A stretch of DNA of 64,000 nucleotides from Ancistrus triradiatus (lineage: Eukaryota > Chordata > Actinopteri > Siluriformes > Loricariidae): contig JAJAGP010000338.1 in NCBI GenBank assembly GCA_025084515.1, positions 407,562 to 471,561 of the forward strand. The letters are read 5' to 3'. The notes under the pieces are model-generated. The model was given only the letters and a program-made list of their open reading frames with translations. It was not told where the DNA came from and did not search any database. How positions within the stretch are numbered: position 1 is the first letter of the stretch; each line of letters begins with the position of its first letter. Position numbers and translations under genes: made by a program. Shown here one piece after another: positions 1-13,900 of the stretch.

Positions 1-1830
1 AAAAGTTAGACATGATTCATGATATTAATAACAGCATATTATTACATTTCTGCTTTTAATTCATTCAGTACTTGGCGGAAATAAAACGCCCAAAGACACC
101 CGTCTAGGCCTGGCAAAATCGGATGTGTCACTTGCCCATGTCAGACACCTATACTTTTGGTATCAGTATGGATCAAATACATTCTGCATACCATATTATC
201 CTATAAAGAACAGAACTGTAGCAGATTTCATCTCAGAAATCTGAGTCCAGCGTAGCGGTGCCATTTAGCTACATGCCTGGCACAAGAAAGAAGAGCTCAC
301 ACATGCTTAGAACACCATCTGAAAACATTTAGTACAGTACTCGACCGAACCATACAGTAATTCTAACTTTTGCATCTATAATACTTTAAACACTTAAGGA
401 AAATGAAAAGGAAGGTAAAACTATACTGCTTTATGCCTTTCAAGACTGCAATTCTCCTTTCTGTCAGCAGGTGTCACAAGCGTTCAGTCACTCAGACGTG
501 AATGACATCTATATAAGACAGAATTTGATTTCCTATTATAATTCTTAAGACCTCGGCCGCTAGACACCTGTGGTTCATTCAGTTTACTGAAGTATTATGT
601 AAACATGGTTACTGATGTAACCACATAGAAGTTTAATAGAAGGAACGTTTTAAGCGATATTAAGACATGACAATGGTAAGATTACTTTTAGAAAAGTGCA
701 ATACTTCTTATTGACTCGCTGCAGAAGCTAGTGAGAAATCCAGCGTGCAATTAGGGGAGACAATGAGGGCTGGGATCAAAGATTCAGAATGCAGCGCAGC
801 TGTGGGCGTCGACGGCATTTGGCTCTGCTGATAAGCAAGCGAGGAAGTAGTGGTGCAAGCATAACGCGGGCGCAGTTGTACCAAACAGAGACACTGTCAG
901 ACTGTAGACGCTGCATGTCATTTAACGGAAAATACGAGTAATAAATATTCGCTTAAACCCTAACCAGAAGAAATGTGTTTAGTCTTCATGGATGCTTGGA
1001 ACTTAATCATAAATACATACATTCATTTTTTTCAACATACCACAAACTCCATAGAAATTTGCATGAATAAAGCTCTCTGTTACTGAACTCTGGTTAGGAG
1101 GCGCATTTGTGTTGTGTTGAAATGAAAGGAGGTGTAACCGAAGCATGAACACTTTTGAGATGTCCAGCTGTAGAGCTTTCACCACAAGGAGGAGCACTGC
1201 TCACAGCCAAGCGGCTCTGTTGCCATTGTTATGCGTTTTATTTTTAGAGCGACCCCTACAGTGGTTTAATAGTTTTGCTCACTACAGTCATTTGTGTCAG
1301 AAAACTAAGACGTGTCTGAAACTTTTTTGGTGACAGTATGCTCTATGGACTTGTGGGCTGGAGACAACAGACGTGGCGGACTGCTATGGCAAGGGTGAAA
1401 ACAAACAGCGAAACATCCGGATCTGAAATCTAAGCCGGTCAACGGTAAAACCGGTTTTAACCTGATTCCCAGAGAACACAGGGTGCAGGCGTAAGAACTG
1501 AATGCCAGACCATGGCAGGGCCTACAGCAGGCAGGGGGTGATCCCCTAATCGGTCGTTCTTTCCCTCAGGCATAGCCAGTTGTGCCACTTGTACCTGGTT
1601 GGTAAAATTCTAAAGTGACGCAAGTAGTAGGAGTGTAACGATACACTCTGGTGTACAACAATTGTTTTTGTATTTTTGTTGAACCCGTCGTTACCCCCCT
1701 AGTAATTCGTGCATGATGTATGAAGAAAGTCCATAGGGTTTCATTTCACACTGTAGGAATGGGATGATGAGGAGAGTTTAAGGGATGGTCAGGGCACGGG
1801 GGCGGAGTCAGATATTTCGGAGCCACTCAC
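1..1830. other. Left-edge non-coding stretch, probably stx3 last intron
   Basis: No exon encoding a basic-then-hydrophobic syntaxin tail was found on the minus strand here, and no other gene was recognised. The short open frames of 60-65 codons have no recognisable family features. By position it should be the intron leading to the stx3 membrane-anchor exon, or sequence around it. Confidence 0.5.
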
Positions 1831-1941
1831 GCGCCGCGCCTCCTGCTGATATTTGGCTGCTTTTTTAGTGTCAGCCACCGCCCGTTCCACAAAGCCCACC
1901 GACTGATCCATGTTGCTCTCAATCCTGTCGATCATGCCACC
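1831..1941 (-). CDS. stx3: stx3 alternative exon 9b (syntaxin-3B-like, retinal type)
   Basis: 111-nt exon in phase 0 with acceptor ctgtcag and donor gtgagt. It encodes GGMIDRIESNMDQSVGFVER followed by AVADTKKAAKYQQEARR. This closely matches the syntaxin-3B exon described for mammalian retinal ribbon synapses. It supplies the SNARE layers after the ionic-layer Gln that ends exon 8, so splicing chooses the membrane-proximal half of the helix. The matching 3B transmembrane exon is not visible downstream in this window. Confidence 0.9.
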
Positions 1942-4900
1942 CTGACAGATGGCAAGGCAAAACGAGAGGGGCAAAGAGGAAAAGGGAGAGAGAGAGAGCG
2001 AGCGCAGAGAGTGTTACTGTGCTCCATACCTTCCTTGCGCTGCTCTGGTACTTGACAGCTTTCTTAGTTTCAATTTGTGCCTTTTCAACATGATCCACTG
2101 CTTTCGAAACATTTGCCTCTATGTTATCTATAATGTCACCTGAAACACACAAACACACAAAATTGTTGCACTTGTTACATGTAGGGAATGCTGTGCTACA
2201 GTGGTGTTCGGAACATCAAACCAATTTAAATATTAGTCAAAGACAATAAGTAAACACACAAAATGCAGTTTTTTAAATGAAGGTGTTTATTATTAAGGGA
2301 GAAAACAAATCCAAACCTACATGGCCCTGTGTGAAAAAAAGTGATTGCCCCCCTTGCTAAAACACAACTATGGTTTTATCACACCTGAGGTCACTGTCTC
2401 TAGCCACACCCAGGCCTGATTATTGCCACACCTGTTCTCAATCAGGACATCCCTTAAATAGGACCTTGCCTGACAAAGTGAAGAACACCAAAAAAGATCC
2501 TTAAAAGCTACACATCATGCAGAGATCCAAAGAAAGAAAGTAATTGAGATCTATCAGTCTGGAAAGGGTTATAAAGCCATTTCTAAAGCTGAAGAACCAC
2601 AGTGAGAGCCATTATCCACAAATGGAGAAGACATGGAACAGTGGTGAACCTTCCCAGGAGTGGCCGGCAGACCAAAATGACCCCAAGAGCGCAGCGATGA
2701 CTCATCCAAGAGGTCACAAAAGACCCCACAACAACATCCAAAGAACTGCAGGGCCTCACTTGGCTCAGTTTAGATCAGTGTTCATGCCTCCACCATAAGA
2801 AAGAGACGGGGCAAAAATGGCCTGCATGGCAGAGTTCCAAGATTGAAAACCACTGCTGAGCAAAAATAACATTACAGCTCGTCTCAATTTTTCCAGAACA
2901 CATCTTGATGATCCACAAGACTTTTGGGAAAACATTCTGTGGACATACGAGACAAAAGTTGAACTCTTTGGAAGGTGTGTGTCCCATACACATCTGGTGT
3001 AAAAGTAACACAGCATTTCAGGAAAAAAGAACATTATAGCAGCAGTAACATATGGTGGTGGTAGTGTGATGGTCTGGGGCTGTTTTTTGCTGCTTCAGGA
3101 CCTGGAAGACTTGCTGTGATAAATGGAACTATGGATTCTGCTGTCTACCCAAAAAATCCTGAAGGAGAATGTCCGGCCATCTGTTGGTGACCTCAAGCTG
3201 AAACGAACTTGGGTTCTGCAGCAGGACAATGATCCAAAACACACCAGCAAGTCCACCTCTGAATGGCTGAAGAAAAACAAAATGAAGACTTTGGAGTGGC
3301 CTAGTCAAAGTCCTGAGCTGAATCCTATTGAGATGCTGTGGCATGACCTTTAAAAAGGCCGTTCCTGCTCGAAAGCCCTCCAGTGTGGCTGAATTACAAC
3401 AATTCTGCAAAGATGAGTGGCCAAAATTCCTCCACAACGCTGTAAAAGACTCACTGCAAGTTATCACAAACGCTTGGTTGTAGTTGTTGCTGCTAAGGGC
3501 GACCCAACCAGTTATTAGGTTTAGGGGGCAATCACTTTTTCACACAGGGCCATGTAGGTTTGGATTTTTTTCTCCCTTAATGATAAACACCTTCATTTAA
3601 AAACAGCATTTGGTGTTTACTTGTGTTGTCTTTGACTAATATTTAAATTGGTTTGATGTTCCGAAACACTTAAGTGTGACAAACATGCAAAAAAATAGGA
3701 AATCAGGAAGGGGGCAAACACTTTTTCCACACCACTGTATATGGTTTGTCAATCACATACCAGTTAGTACTGGGCAATATGGAAATGTATACAGTACTGT
3801 GCAAAAGTCTTAGGTATTCTATTTTTTTTCTGTTTATATGCTGTTTATTCTTTATTTAAGGTGTCACTACACTTTGTAATTCTACAGTTACAGACTGTAG
3901 TCCATCTGTTTCTCTACATACTTTATTAGTCCCTTTTACTCGGTTCCATAATAGTCAGGACCCCCACTGGACCAGGGTACAAGGGTGTCTACTATATGCT
4001 GTAAATGTAAAATACTCACAACAAAAATGCATGAAATGAAACCCCCGAGTGAAATCAGAGTCTGATTTCGTAGCAGGAAACATGCTGATCTCTGAGGTGC
4101 CCCAGTTTAAACAGAAGTCTAATGAAGCACTAAGAAAGCCAACTGTAAAGCTAAGCAGCGTATCCTGTAGTTGTTTAATCTCTCAATACCATTTTTTCCT
4201 CATCACCTACCATGCAAACAGTGTGAAACTATTTTCACAACAAATGTGTGAATGGGTGCATCCTGTAAAGACAAGTGTGAATGATGCACAGACTGAAGCA
4301 AAGACTGAGCATTACTGGTAAAGACCTGTGGCATGTTGTTAACATTAAAACCTGTCGTTCATCTTTTTGTTTCTTGGTTTATTTGGCCATGGCAGGCATT
4401 TCTGGCTTTATGGAAACAGCTACAAACAAAATAACCATTTTCTGACAGACTCAATAAACAACTGTCTCTAATCCAGAAAAAAATATATAAATCCCTTACC
4501 TCTCAAAGGTTCCCCAGTTAGCACATAACAAGCAAAATGAAAGCAACTTGATCAGTGCCGTATCAGTACTGGATTCACTACATAATGAATGAAACACAGC
4601 AAGAGCAAAGGCCGCTTCCTGAGCGATGAATGAATATAAGGAAGTGAAAAAGAGGATGAGCGAAGAGGAAGAGAGAACAGGGAAAGAACTCACATTTGGA
4701 AAACAGGGTTTCTGATTTCAGTCTGACGTCCAACCAGTGGAGCATGGTTCTGAAGCGAGCGGCCAATCACATTAAAGGTACAGCAAAGGGCAGAGGAGAA
4801 AGAAAGACCAGGACAAAGTGACAGATGTGAGAAAGGGTGAGAATCGACCCAAAAAAATGGAAGGGAACATAAAACGGATACACACTGCATAAGGTAACGA

Positions 4901-7879
4901 CGTTACGAATGATGAAGTGATGGACGGACTATGAATACGCAGACGGATGAAAACCCGGCCTGAACGATGGCGCCATGGACGTACCTGGTTCTCGACAAGC
5001 ATGGCAATGTCCACAAACATGTCGTGGAGCTCCTTTATGCTGCTCTCCAGTCGTACGATGTCTTTGTGCCGGGACTCGATCTCATTCAAAGCCTGCTTGG
5101 AGATTCCCGAGTCTATAATCTAAAAGACGTGCACACAGAGCCGAGGGGTGAGAGGAAAAGTCTAGGGTTAGGATTAGCAACACTTTCATACTCCTAATAC
5201 ATCTGGTCATGGTGGCAGAACATTACAGGTCTGCTCATTTCCTCGGCCTGGACATTTCCTTCCTCCTCATGGATCTCCTCCAGAGATCCATGGTTTGACT
5301 CTGCTTGTGTGGAGTTTGTATGCCCTCCCATGTCAGTGTGGGTTTACTCCGGGTACTCCGGGTTCCTCCCACAGTGCAAAGACATGAGTTGGGTTAACTG
5401 GGTTTCTCTAAATTGGCCCCCTATGGGATTGCCTGGATCGTTCCTGCTTAGACTCAAGATCCTGGAGTGACTGTGTATCGGACGACTTAATGCCGATGTG
5501 CATATTTTATATTTTATTTGAACTATGACTCCATGACTTTAGTTTCATTCTTAAAGTTATCATCTACGCCACCCAAGGAGGTCGGGTCCCTTTTTTAGTC
5601 TTGGTCCTCCCAAGGTTTCTTCCTCATAACACTTAGGGAGTTTTTCCTTGCCACTGCCGCCCTAGGCTTGCTCAATTTGGGTTTGGACGTAGATATTAGG
5701 AGATCATGTAAAGTTGTGAAGCTGCTTTGAGACAATGCTCCATTGTAAGAAACCCTATATAAATAAATCTGACTTGACATCTACAGCAGTGGAGATTGAG
5801 GTTTTTTTGCTGCTTTCAATAAAGAAAATGGATATTTTGAACTGAAAATCAATGTAGTATATTACGAAAATAAATGACGTGATATATGGCTGTATGGACT
5901 TTAAAGCACAGCCCTAATGTTGCACTGACATAATGATTACTGAAGCTTATTAATATACAAGAACATAAATACATGGTCTCTCACACTCTCGTCTTGCTAC
6001 TCATGTGAGAACTTTCCACTGGCATGAATGACAATGAAGCATTACTGCAGCTAATTAATACTACACCTGCCCCTAAGCTTAGTAACCGAAAGAAAATCTT
6101 TTGGCTATTTTAGTTTTTCAAATAAAAGTTGCCATTTTACTAGAAAAAAACGTTCCTCACAAGTGAAAATTCCAGGTTTTCCAGTCATTGTGAGGACATT
6201 TGGTCCTCACAAGAACAGCAAGACAAGGTACACTCACACACACACACACACACGCATTACCCCTGCAGTAAAGACAGTTGCATTCCCCCCCTCCAGCATT
6301 TCCTCCAGCTCCTCATCAGTAGTGACTTTACCAGCTAGAATGGAAACGACAAAAAACACAGAGCATCACATTTCAGATCTGTACACACACATTGACTCAG
6401 TAATCCTCATTTAGCCCTGCACTGGATTATTCAAAGAGGCCTCGGGAGCAAATGAAGAAATACATCATCCAGTCTGTCTGTTTGACACTGTTAGACCACA
6501 AGTGCAAGAGAGGAACCAGTTTGAGGTTGCACACAAAGCAGTTAAAGTTACAGCGCTGTGCCAGTCTCTCTGTAATGAAACAGGAAAGCATGGCGGACAT
6601 GGAAAAATGCCATGCTCGTTTGCACCGTGCTCGGCTTTGCTGAGGCGAGTCACGAGATCCAATTTAGGAAGTGCTTAATGCACTGGTTGTTTGCGCAGGG
6701 CTTATGCACGTTCAGCATCCATGTTTCGTTGAGGTCAACACGACGTGACGCCAAAGAGATGGTGTATCATCACCGAGTGTGTTTACATGCACTTAATAAT
6801 CCGATCATAGTCGGATTATACAGTACACGCCCATCTAGAAAAAAGATTGAGGAATCCGATAAGGAGAGCCGGATTTTATTCCAGTAATCAGATTTCTCAT
6901 AGTATGTAGACCAGTTACCCGATTTCAAGTGGTTTTCTGAGTTTGCTCATGACCACACCACTTTACTTGGGCTTTTTTCTTGTGGGACCTGGCAACCCCG
7001 GAATTAAACATACCACGGAATTAAAGGGAGCGAAACGCCTAGCGGACATTTTGGGGAGACACAGAAACGCAGTACATACTGGATGAGAAGAATAATTGAA
7101 TATTTTCTACAATCATTTTGCAGGGTCACTGGCATCTCCCGGGCTAAAACGTACCAAATTCTTCTATAAGATTCAGAATATGTGACTGGGCAGGTAACTG
7201 AAGAGGTCCGTGGTGCATCATGTGAGAGGTGGGACTGTAGTAGCCTAGTGGGTAAGGTACTGGACTGTAGACCAGAAGGTCCAGGGTTCAAATCCCACCT
7301 CCAAGCTGCCACTGTTGGGTCCTTGAGCAAGGCCCTTAACCCACAATTGCTTGGATTGTAAGATTGTCTCAACTGTAAGTCGCTCTGGATAAGGGCATCT
7401 GCTAAATGCTGTAAATGTAAATCATCATGTTGGAAGTAGCCACTATCAGATGAAGGGGAGCACATGGTCAGGAACAATACTCGTACAGCCCATGACACTG
7501 AAGTGACAACTGATTGATGTTAAGGGCTCAGTAACCTTACTTAAAGTTGGAATTTTACACCATATATTTCTGAGATTCTAAGTAGAAATCTGATTTTTGA
7601 TTGAGTGATGTATCTGATTACTTAAGTGCATGCACACGTTACTGAAAATCTGATTTTCTGATTATTAAGTGCGTGTAAACGCGATCAGTAAAGCCGTGTG
7701 TGTGTGTGTGTGTGTGTGAGAGAGAATAATACTCACTGATCTCTAACTGTCTCTGGATGCGACCTTTACTCTTCTCTCTGAAGTCCACCTGAGCCTCGTT
7801 GTATTTTGTCATCACGTCCACAAACTTCCTGGACAGAACTGCATGCTAGGAGAAAGAGACACGGGGTGATACAAAGCTC

Positions 7880-7927
<48 letters not shown>

Positions 7928-10900
7928 ACGGGAGGGCATTCACTAACCTGTGATTTACGTATCCTAATGTCAGCTGACACTCTCTCCTCCTCACCTGCCT
8001 CTAAACTCCTTTCAATGCCTGTGTGAACAGACAGACAGACAGTGGTAGTGTTGCCTTAGTGTCAGTAGGGCTTTTCATAAATTATTCTGCTCCTTACAGT
8101 CTAAGCCATTAGGATACAAGTGGCTGAAGTGCTGGTAGATGATGATAGACTCTTCCCGGTACAGACTGCAGATGGCCAGATTTTCTGCATTTGTATGTAC
8201 GATTGTCAATTTTATTTTGACAGACCTAATACAAACACACACACTTTCGTGTCTTTCTATCACTGTGAGGACTTTCCACTGGCAATATTACTGCAGCCAA
8301 GTGATTCTTTACCATAATCTTATCCTCAACAACCTAAAGCAACTCTTTTGGCTGTTTGGATTTTCAAAACATAGTGAAAAAAATACAAACGAAAAAAAGT
8401 CTCCTTACGACGACCAGCCACGTGCACCCACAAGCTAAAAAAGTTACCTCTTTCAACCCTTGTGGGGACATTTGGTCCTCGCAATGATATACAAACTTGA
8501 CCCCCCCACACGCAACATTAATGGAATAACCCAGACTTACTCTTCAGCTTGTTGCGAGCATTGTTGGCCATTTTCTTAATGTCATTCGTCCGAGCCTCCA
8601 GGTCATCTTGCGTCTCTGATATGAACAGGAATGAAGGTGCTGTTGAACACTGCATTTGAAGAAGTCTCGCATACAATAAGCACGGTGTTCGGCATATCTC
8701 GTTTGCCAACTTATTTACAAATCTGCCACCTGGATTTACTTAATACTGTCTCAAACCGAAGTATAATCATAGAAAATCTGGGGAATGCAGGACATTTCTA
8801 TTCTGCAGTACATCCACGTATCAGATTTCCTCAGGAGTTTAAAGAGAATCTGAAGTGACACCTAAAACTCTAATCAAGCCACTAACCCTTAGTTCTGACT
8901 TCTGAGAATGCGTGCTTTAACGATACCTGATAAGCTAACCGATGACGCATTGCTCGCGGTAACGTCGTAAGTGTGTGTGACTGTACTGAGGACCAGCTGT
9001 TGCCTATTCTTTACATGGCCTGATGAAGTGGCGTCTGTAAACAGCTCCACAGACGCCGTGTTCAGCGTTAACAGTCAGTCGAATCGGCTGTGACCTTAAG
9101 GGTTCCTTCAACAGGTGAAATCTCAGAATAAGGAACATATTACGGGCGTCATTATTTTCTAAGGAGTTATCATTTATAGTATTCGATTTTTATTGTTGTT
9201 CCCATGTTGACACTTGATGTACGGTTAAAGAAATAGTTTACATGCCTACCTACTAACTAAAGTGACATCAGTAGTGACAGGTCCTTAAAAACTACTATTC
9301 AAATATTCCATCCTTAGTAAAGGGATATTCAACATGTGCTGCACTTCATCCACCTAAACAAGTACACTCTTTATAATAAAACATTATGAAACACCGGACT
9401 GTGGTAGCCTAGCGGTTGAGGTACTGGACCATGCACCAGAAGATAAAGGGTTCAAATCCAGCTTCTGCCAAGTTGCCACTGGTGGGTCCTTCAGAAAGCG
9501 CCTTCACCCATAATTGCTTGAATTGTAAGACTGCATCAACTGTAAGAGCGTCTCCTAAATGCTGTAAATGTAAGTGATACCCCTAGTGGAAGTTTTAAGA
9601 AATGCAATTTAGCCACGAGATTATGCTGTATAAGGACGTTGGAAGCCAGCAGATGAAGATTTTGGTATGTGAAACAAATTGGGGTAACACAGATTTCCAT
9701 TATGTCTCATGGAAATTTGAAAGAAGGGATAAATCCACAGAAGAGACAGAACCCCGGGCCCTTTATCCCAGCAGGAGAACGGCCTTACAAGAGACACAGA
9801 CTCAAAACGCAATGCACTCACACTAGAGCATGATTGTGCCAAATAAGGTTTCTGACCGTCCCGATCGCTTGGGTTCTCATCATTGTCATAATATAATTCT
9901 TATTGCACCATTACCATGGTGTCCATGCATGCCTGTGTGATGTGTGTGCATGTCTTACTCTGATCAGACGTCGGTGCAGACAAAATAATCGAATAAAGCT
10001 TCTTGACTTCGGCCACATTCTCGTCGATCTTATCGATGCTGTTTCTGATCTCTTCGATCTAAAACACAGATTTATTCACAACATGCATTACTAACTCGTC
10101 ATGTAAAATCAATTCTTCGTGGTCTGAATCGCACAAGATATTGGAAACACTCCTGTGAGCTCCGGCTCCATGCATATTTTATACAATCCTGATCATTTTG
10201 CAGGGTCACTGACATCTCCTGTGCTTAAACATACCAAAGATCTTCTATTAGATTCAGAATGTGTGACTGGGCAGGTAAATGAAGAACACTGAACTCATTG
10301 TTAGGTTCGTAGTAGCCATTAGAAGATGAAGGGGTGCACATGGTCAGGAACAATACTCGTACAGCCTATGACACTGACAATAACCATTAAATAAACAAAC
10401 AAAAACCAGTCTGGCCATTCTCCGTTCCCCTCTCATCAAAAAGGCATTTTCCTTCACAGAACTTCTGATCACTGGATGGCATTTCATTATTGCACCATCC
10501 TCTGTAAGCTCTAGAGACTCTAGAGTTGTGCATGTACGTCCCAGTAGATCAGGAATTACAGAAATACTCAAACCAGCCCATCTGGCACCATGCTAGGGTC
10601 ATGTTTTCCCCACTCTGATGGTTGATTTGAAAATGACCTGAAGCTGCTGGCCTATATCTGCATGATTTTAGACAAGGCAAGGCTTCCACACAATTGGCTG
10701 ATTAGGTAACTGCATGAATGAATCGGTGCCTAATACAGTGCTCAGATACAGCAGATCACATGAAGCCTTGCCTTAAACAGCAAGACGTACAAAAACTAAA
10801 AAACCTGTGAGAATTGTGCATTCAGGACAACGTTTTATGGTCAGGCGGTGAGCTAGAGGACATTACCTGAGAAAAGAAGTCATCCATGAATGCTGGATTA

Positions 10901-13900
10901 TCGACAGCTATCTCAACATCCTCATCATCATGGTCACAAGTCTGTTAAAAACAAACAGCAATGGTTTGGTTTGTGCAAGACGTCCAACTCAAGATACACA
11001 CGGGCCGTGCAAACATCTAACAAACAAATATTATGACAGTGCCTGCATTCCATTCAGCAAAGATTATTTCATGGTGGCTTTGCCATGATCTGAAAAGACC
11101 TGACACCTGATTTGGTCTTTCACCTGCCCCTTGTGACCCTGGCCCAGGAACCTGCGATGGGCAGCTAGAGTATTAGACCACTCCATCAGGTAAGCCTCAT
11201 TAAAATAGGCTGAAACTTTTTTACTATGGATGGCATTGTTATTTTTATTGTAGTTTCCGTTCCTAGGAATGAAACTTACAATGTGGTGCAAGTTCAGAAT
11301 AAGCAATATTGAGGCACAGTCAAATTTTAGATATGCAAATGACTGACATGACAGTCAAGACGAAGCAAAATGCTTGAGAGCACGAAAAGAATGAGTCAGT
11401 GTCTGACATCACCTCAGCAGTTCCTGGGAATACCAGTATGTTCCCACAAATTTTAAAAAACCTGGCAGACCAGACTTATCTGCTTTCCTCAGGCTTATCA
11501 TTTGTCAACTTGTTATACTGGAATAAAACCTGGCAGCCTGACAATACACAGGCTACACTCTAATTACTGTAAACCATATGATATGCAAACGCTAAGCCTA
11601 TCAAAAAGTTCTAATACTTTAGTATGAACACCAAGGACAACTACACCAATCATCCTCAACTGGCGCAGGGCGACCAAAATCAATATCACGATTAATTGAG
11701 CACGTGTCACCTTAAAGGAAACTTAATTGAAAGGATTTAATTAAGTTCTGATCATTTTCACCTCATACCATGTAGGTATAGGCTGTGAGGTGGAACCTCC
11801 ATGGATCAGAGTGGTGTGTTTAGAAGATCTCACACATGCACGATTGGACTGAGATCTAGGGAATCTGGAGGCCAAGTCATCACCTTGAACTCACATTCCG
11901 TCAACCATTCCTGAACACAAGTGCAGTAGATGCAGTACATACCAATTTCTCAACATGTTGTGCATTCTGAGATGCTTTTCTGCCCACCACAATTTTACAG
12001 AATGGGTATCTGAGTTGGCGTAGCCTTTCTATAAGCTCGAAGCAGTCTGGTCATGCCCTTCTGAGCCAAGTTATCAGTAAAGCGAGTCTGACCACAGAAA
12101 TGCCACTCCCTGGAAAGTTTTCTTTATTGCACCATAGACTGCTGTGTTGTGAATACCAGGGAATCAGCAGTCATCCAAATACTCAACACCAACAATCATA
12201 CCACGGTGAAAACCATCGAGATCTCATTTCTGTCCATTCTGATGGTTCATGTGAACGTTACCTGAAGCTGCAGTAGCATATCGGTTTCTTAGGTAAGCAG
12301 TAACATAACCAACATACTTATTTTAAAACAGGGATTATGTACATACCCTACATGACACTCAACTAATAATGTATGCTGGTCCAACATGAACTCCTCAAAA
12401 TAAACAAGGGTGATGGAGGACATTCCTACAAGACCATCTCTGGAAAGTCTCCCTTTCATACCAATACTGGCCTTAACAAATCTGTCCTAACTATTCAGCC
12501 GATCCTGTTGACCGTGACTGGCTGGATTAGGCGTGTTGTATTAGGGTTGGACCTAAACGCTGTTTGGCTCTCTATGAACAGGGTTGGAAATGCCTATATC
12601 ATGACATCATGTTCAGCAAAGCCTTATTGTTTGGTTTTTGTCTGCCTATTTCTTTCTTCATAGTGCTTGGTCAAGACTCGCAGCTTCTCAACAACAGCGT
12701 TATCCCTGACAAGTAGATTTCACTCTATAGCTGGGGTGTAACAATATAATGTGATGCAAAAATGGGACAATGTACATCGTCAAGTTGGATTATGGATTTC
12801 TGTTTATTACGCCACCTAATGCAATTTTCAGAAGGTATCATGCTCACAGACTGGTGACGCACTGCACAGGGATGACGTGGAAGGAATGACGGAGGCTGGG
12901 AAGAGTAGTCCGGTAGGACCGTGGTCATGACATCGGCTGTGTACAGTACATACAGTGGTGCTTCAAAGTTTGTGAACCCTTTAGAATTTGCTGTATTTCT
13001 GCATAAATATGAGCTAAAACATCATCAGATTTTCACACAAGTCCTAAAAGTAGACAAAGAGAACCCAGTTAAACAAATGAGACAAAAATATTATACTTGG
13101 TCATTTATTTATTGAGGAAAATGAACCAATATTACATATGAGTAAGTGGCAAAAGCATGTGAACCTTTGTTTTCAGTATCTGGTGTGACCCCCCTGTGCA
13201 GCAATAACTGCAGCTAAATGTTTCCTGTAGCTGTTGATCAGTCCTGCTCACCGCATTGGAGGAATTTTAGCCCATTCCTCCGTACAGAACAGCTTCAGCT
13301 CTGGGATGTTGGTGGGTTTCCTCACATTAGCTGCTCGCTTCAGGTCCTTCCACAACATTTCCATTGGATTAAGGTCAGGACTTTGGCTTGGCCATTCCAA
13401 AACATGAACTTTATTCTTCTTTAACCATTCTTTGGTAGAACGGCTTGTGTGCTTAGAGTCGGTGTCTTGCTGCATGACCCACCTTCTCTTGAGATTCAGT
13501 TCATGGACAGATGTCCTGACATTTTCCTTTAGAATTCTCTGATATCATTCAGAATTCATTGTTCCATCAATGATGGCAAGCCGTCCTGTCCAGATGCAGC
13601 AAAACAGGCCCAAACCATGATACTACCACCACCATGTTTCACAGATGGGATAAGGTTCTTATGCTGGAATGCAGTGTTTTCCTTTCTCCAAACATAACGC
13701 TTTTCTTTTAAACCAAAAAGTTCTATTTTGGGTCTCATCCATCCATAAAAACATTCTTCCAATAGCCTTCTGGCTGGTCCACGTGATCTTTAGCAAACTG
13801 CAGACGAGCAGCAATGTTCTTTTTGGAGAGCAGTGGCTTTCTCCTTGTAACCCTGCCATGCACACCATTGTTGTTCAGTGTTCTTCTGATGGTGGACTCA

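Noticed and set aside
7230..7422. tRNA gene suggested by A- and B-box-like motifs
   Set aside because: The sequence is part of a recurring SINE with a long non-tRNA body and tail; no cloverleaf was evident.
7004..7498. Minus-strand 164-codon frame
   Set aside because: Runs through the SINE and its host repeat; similar frames recur in other SINE copies.
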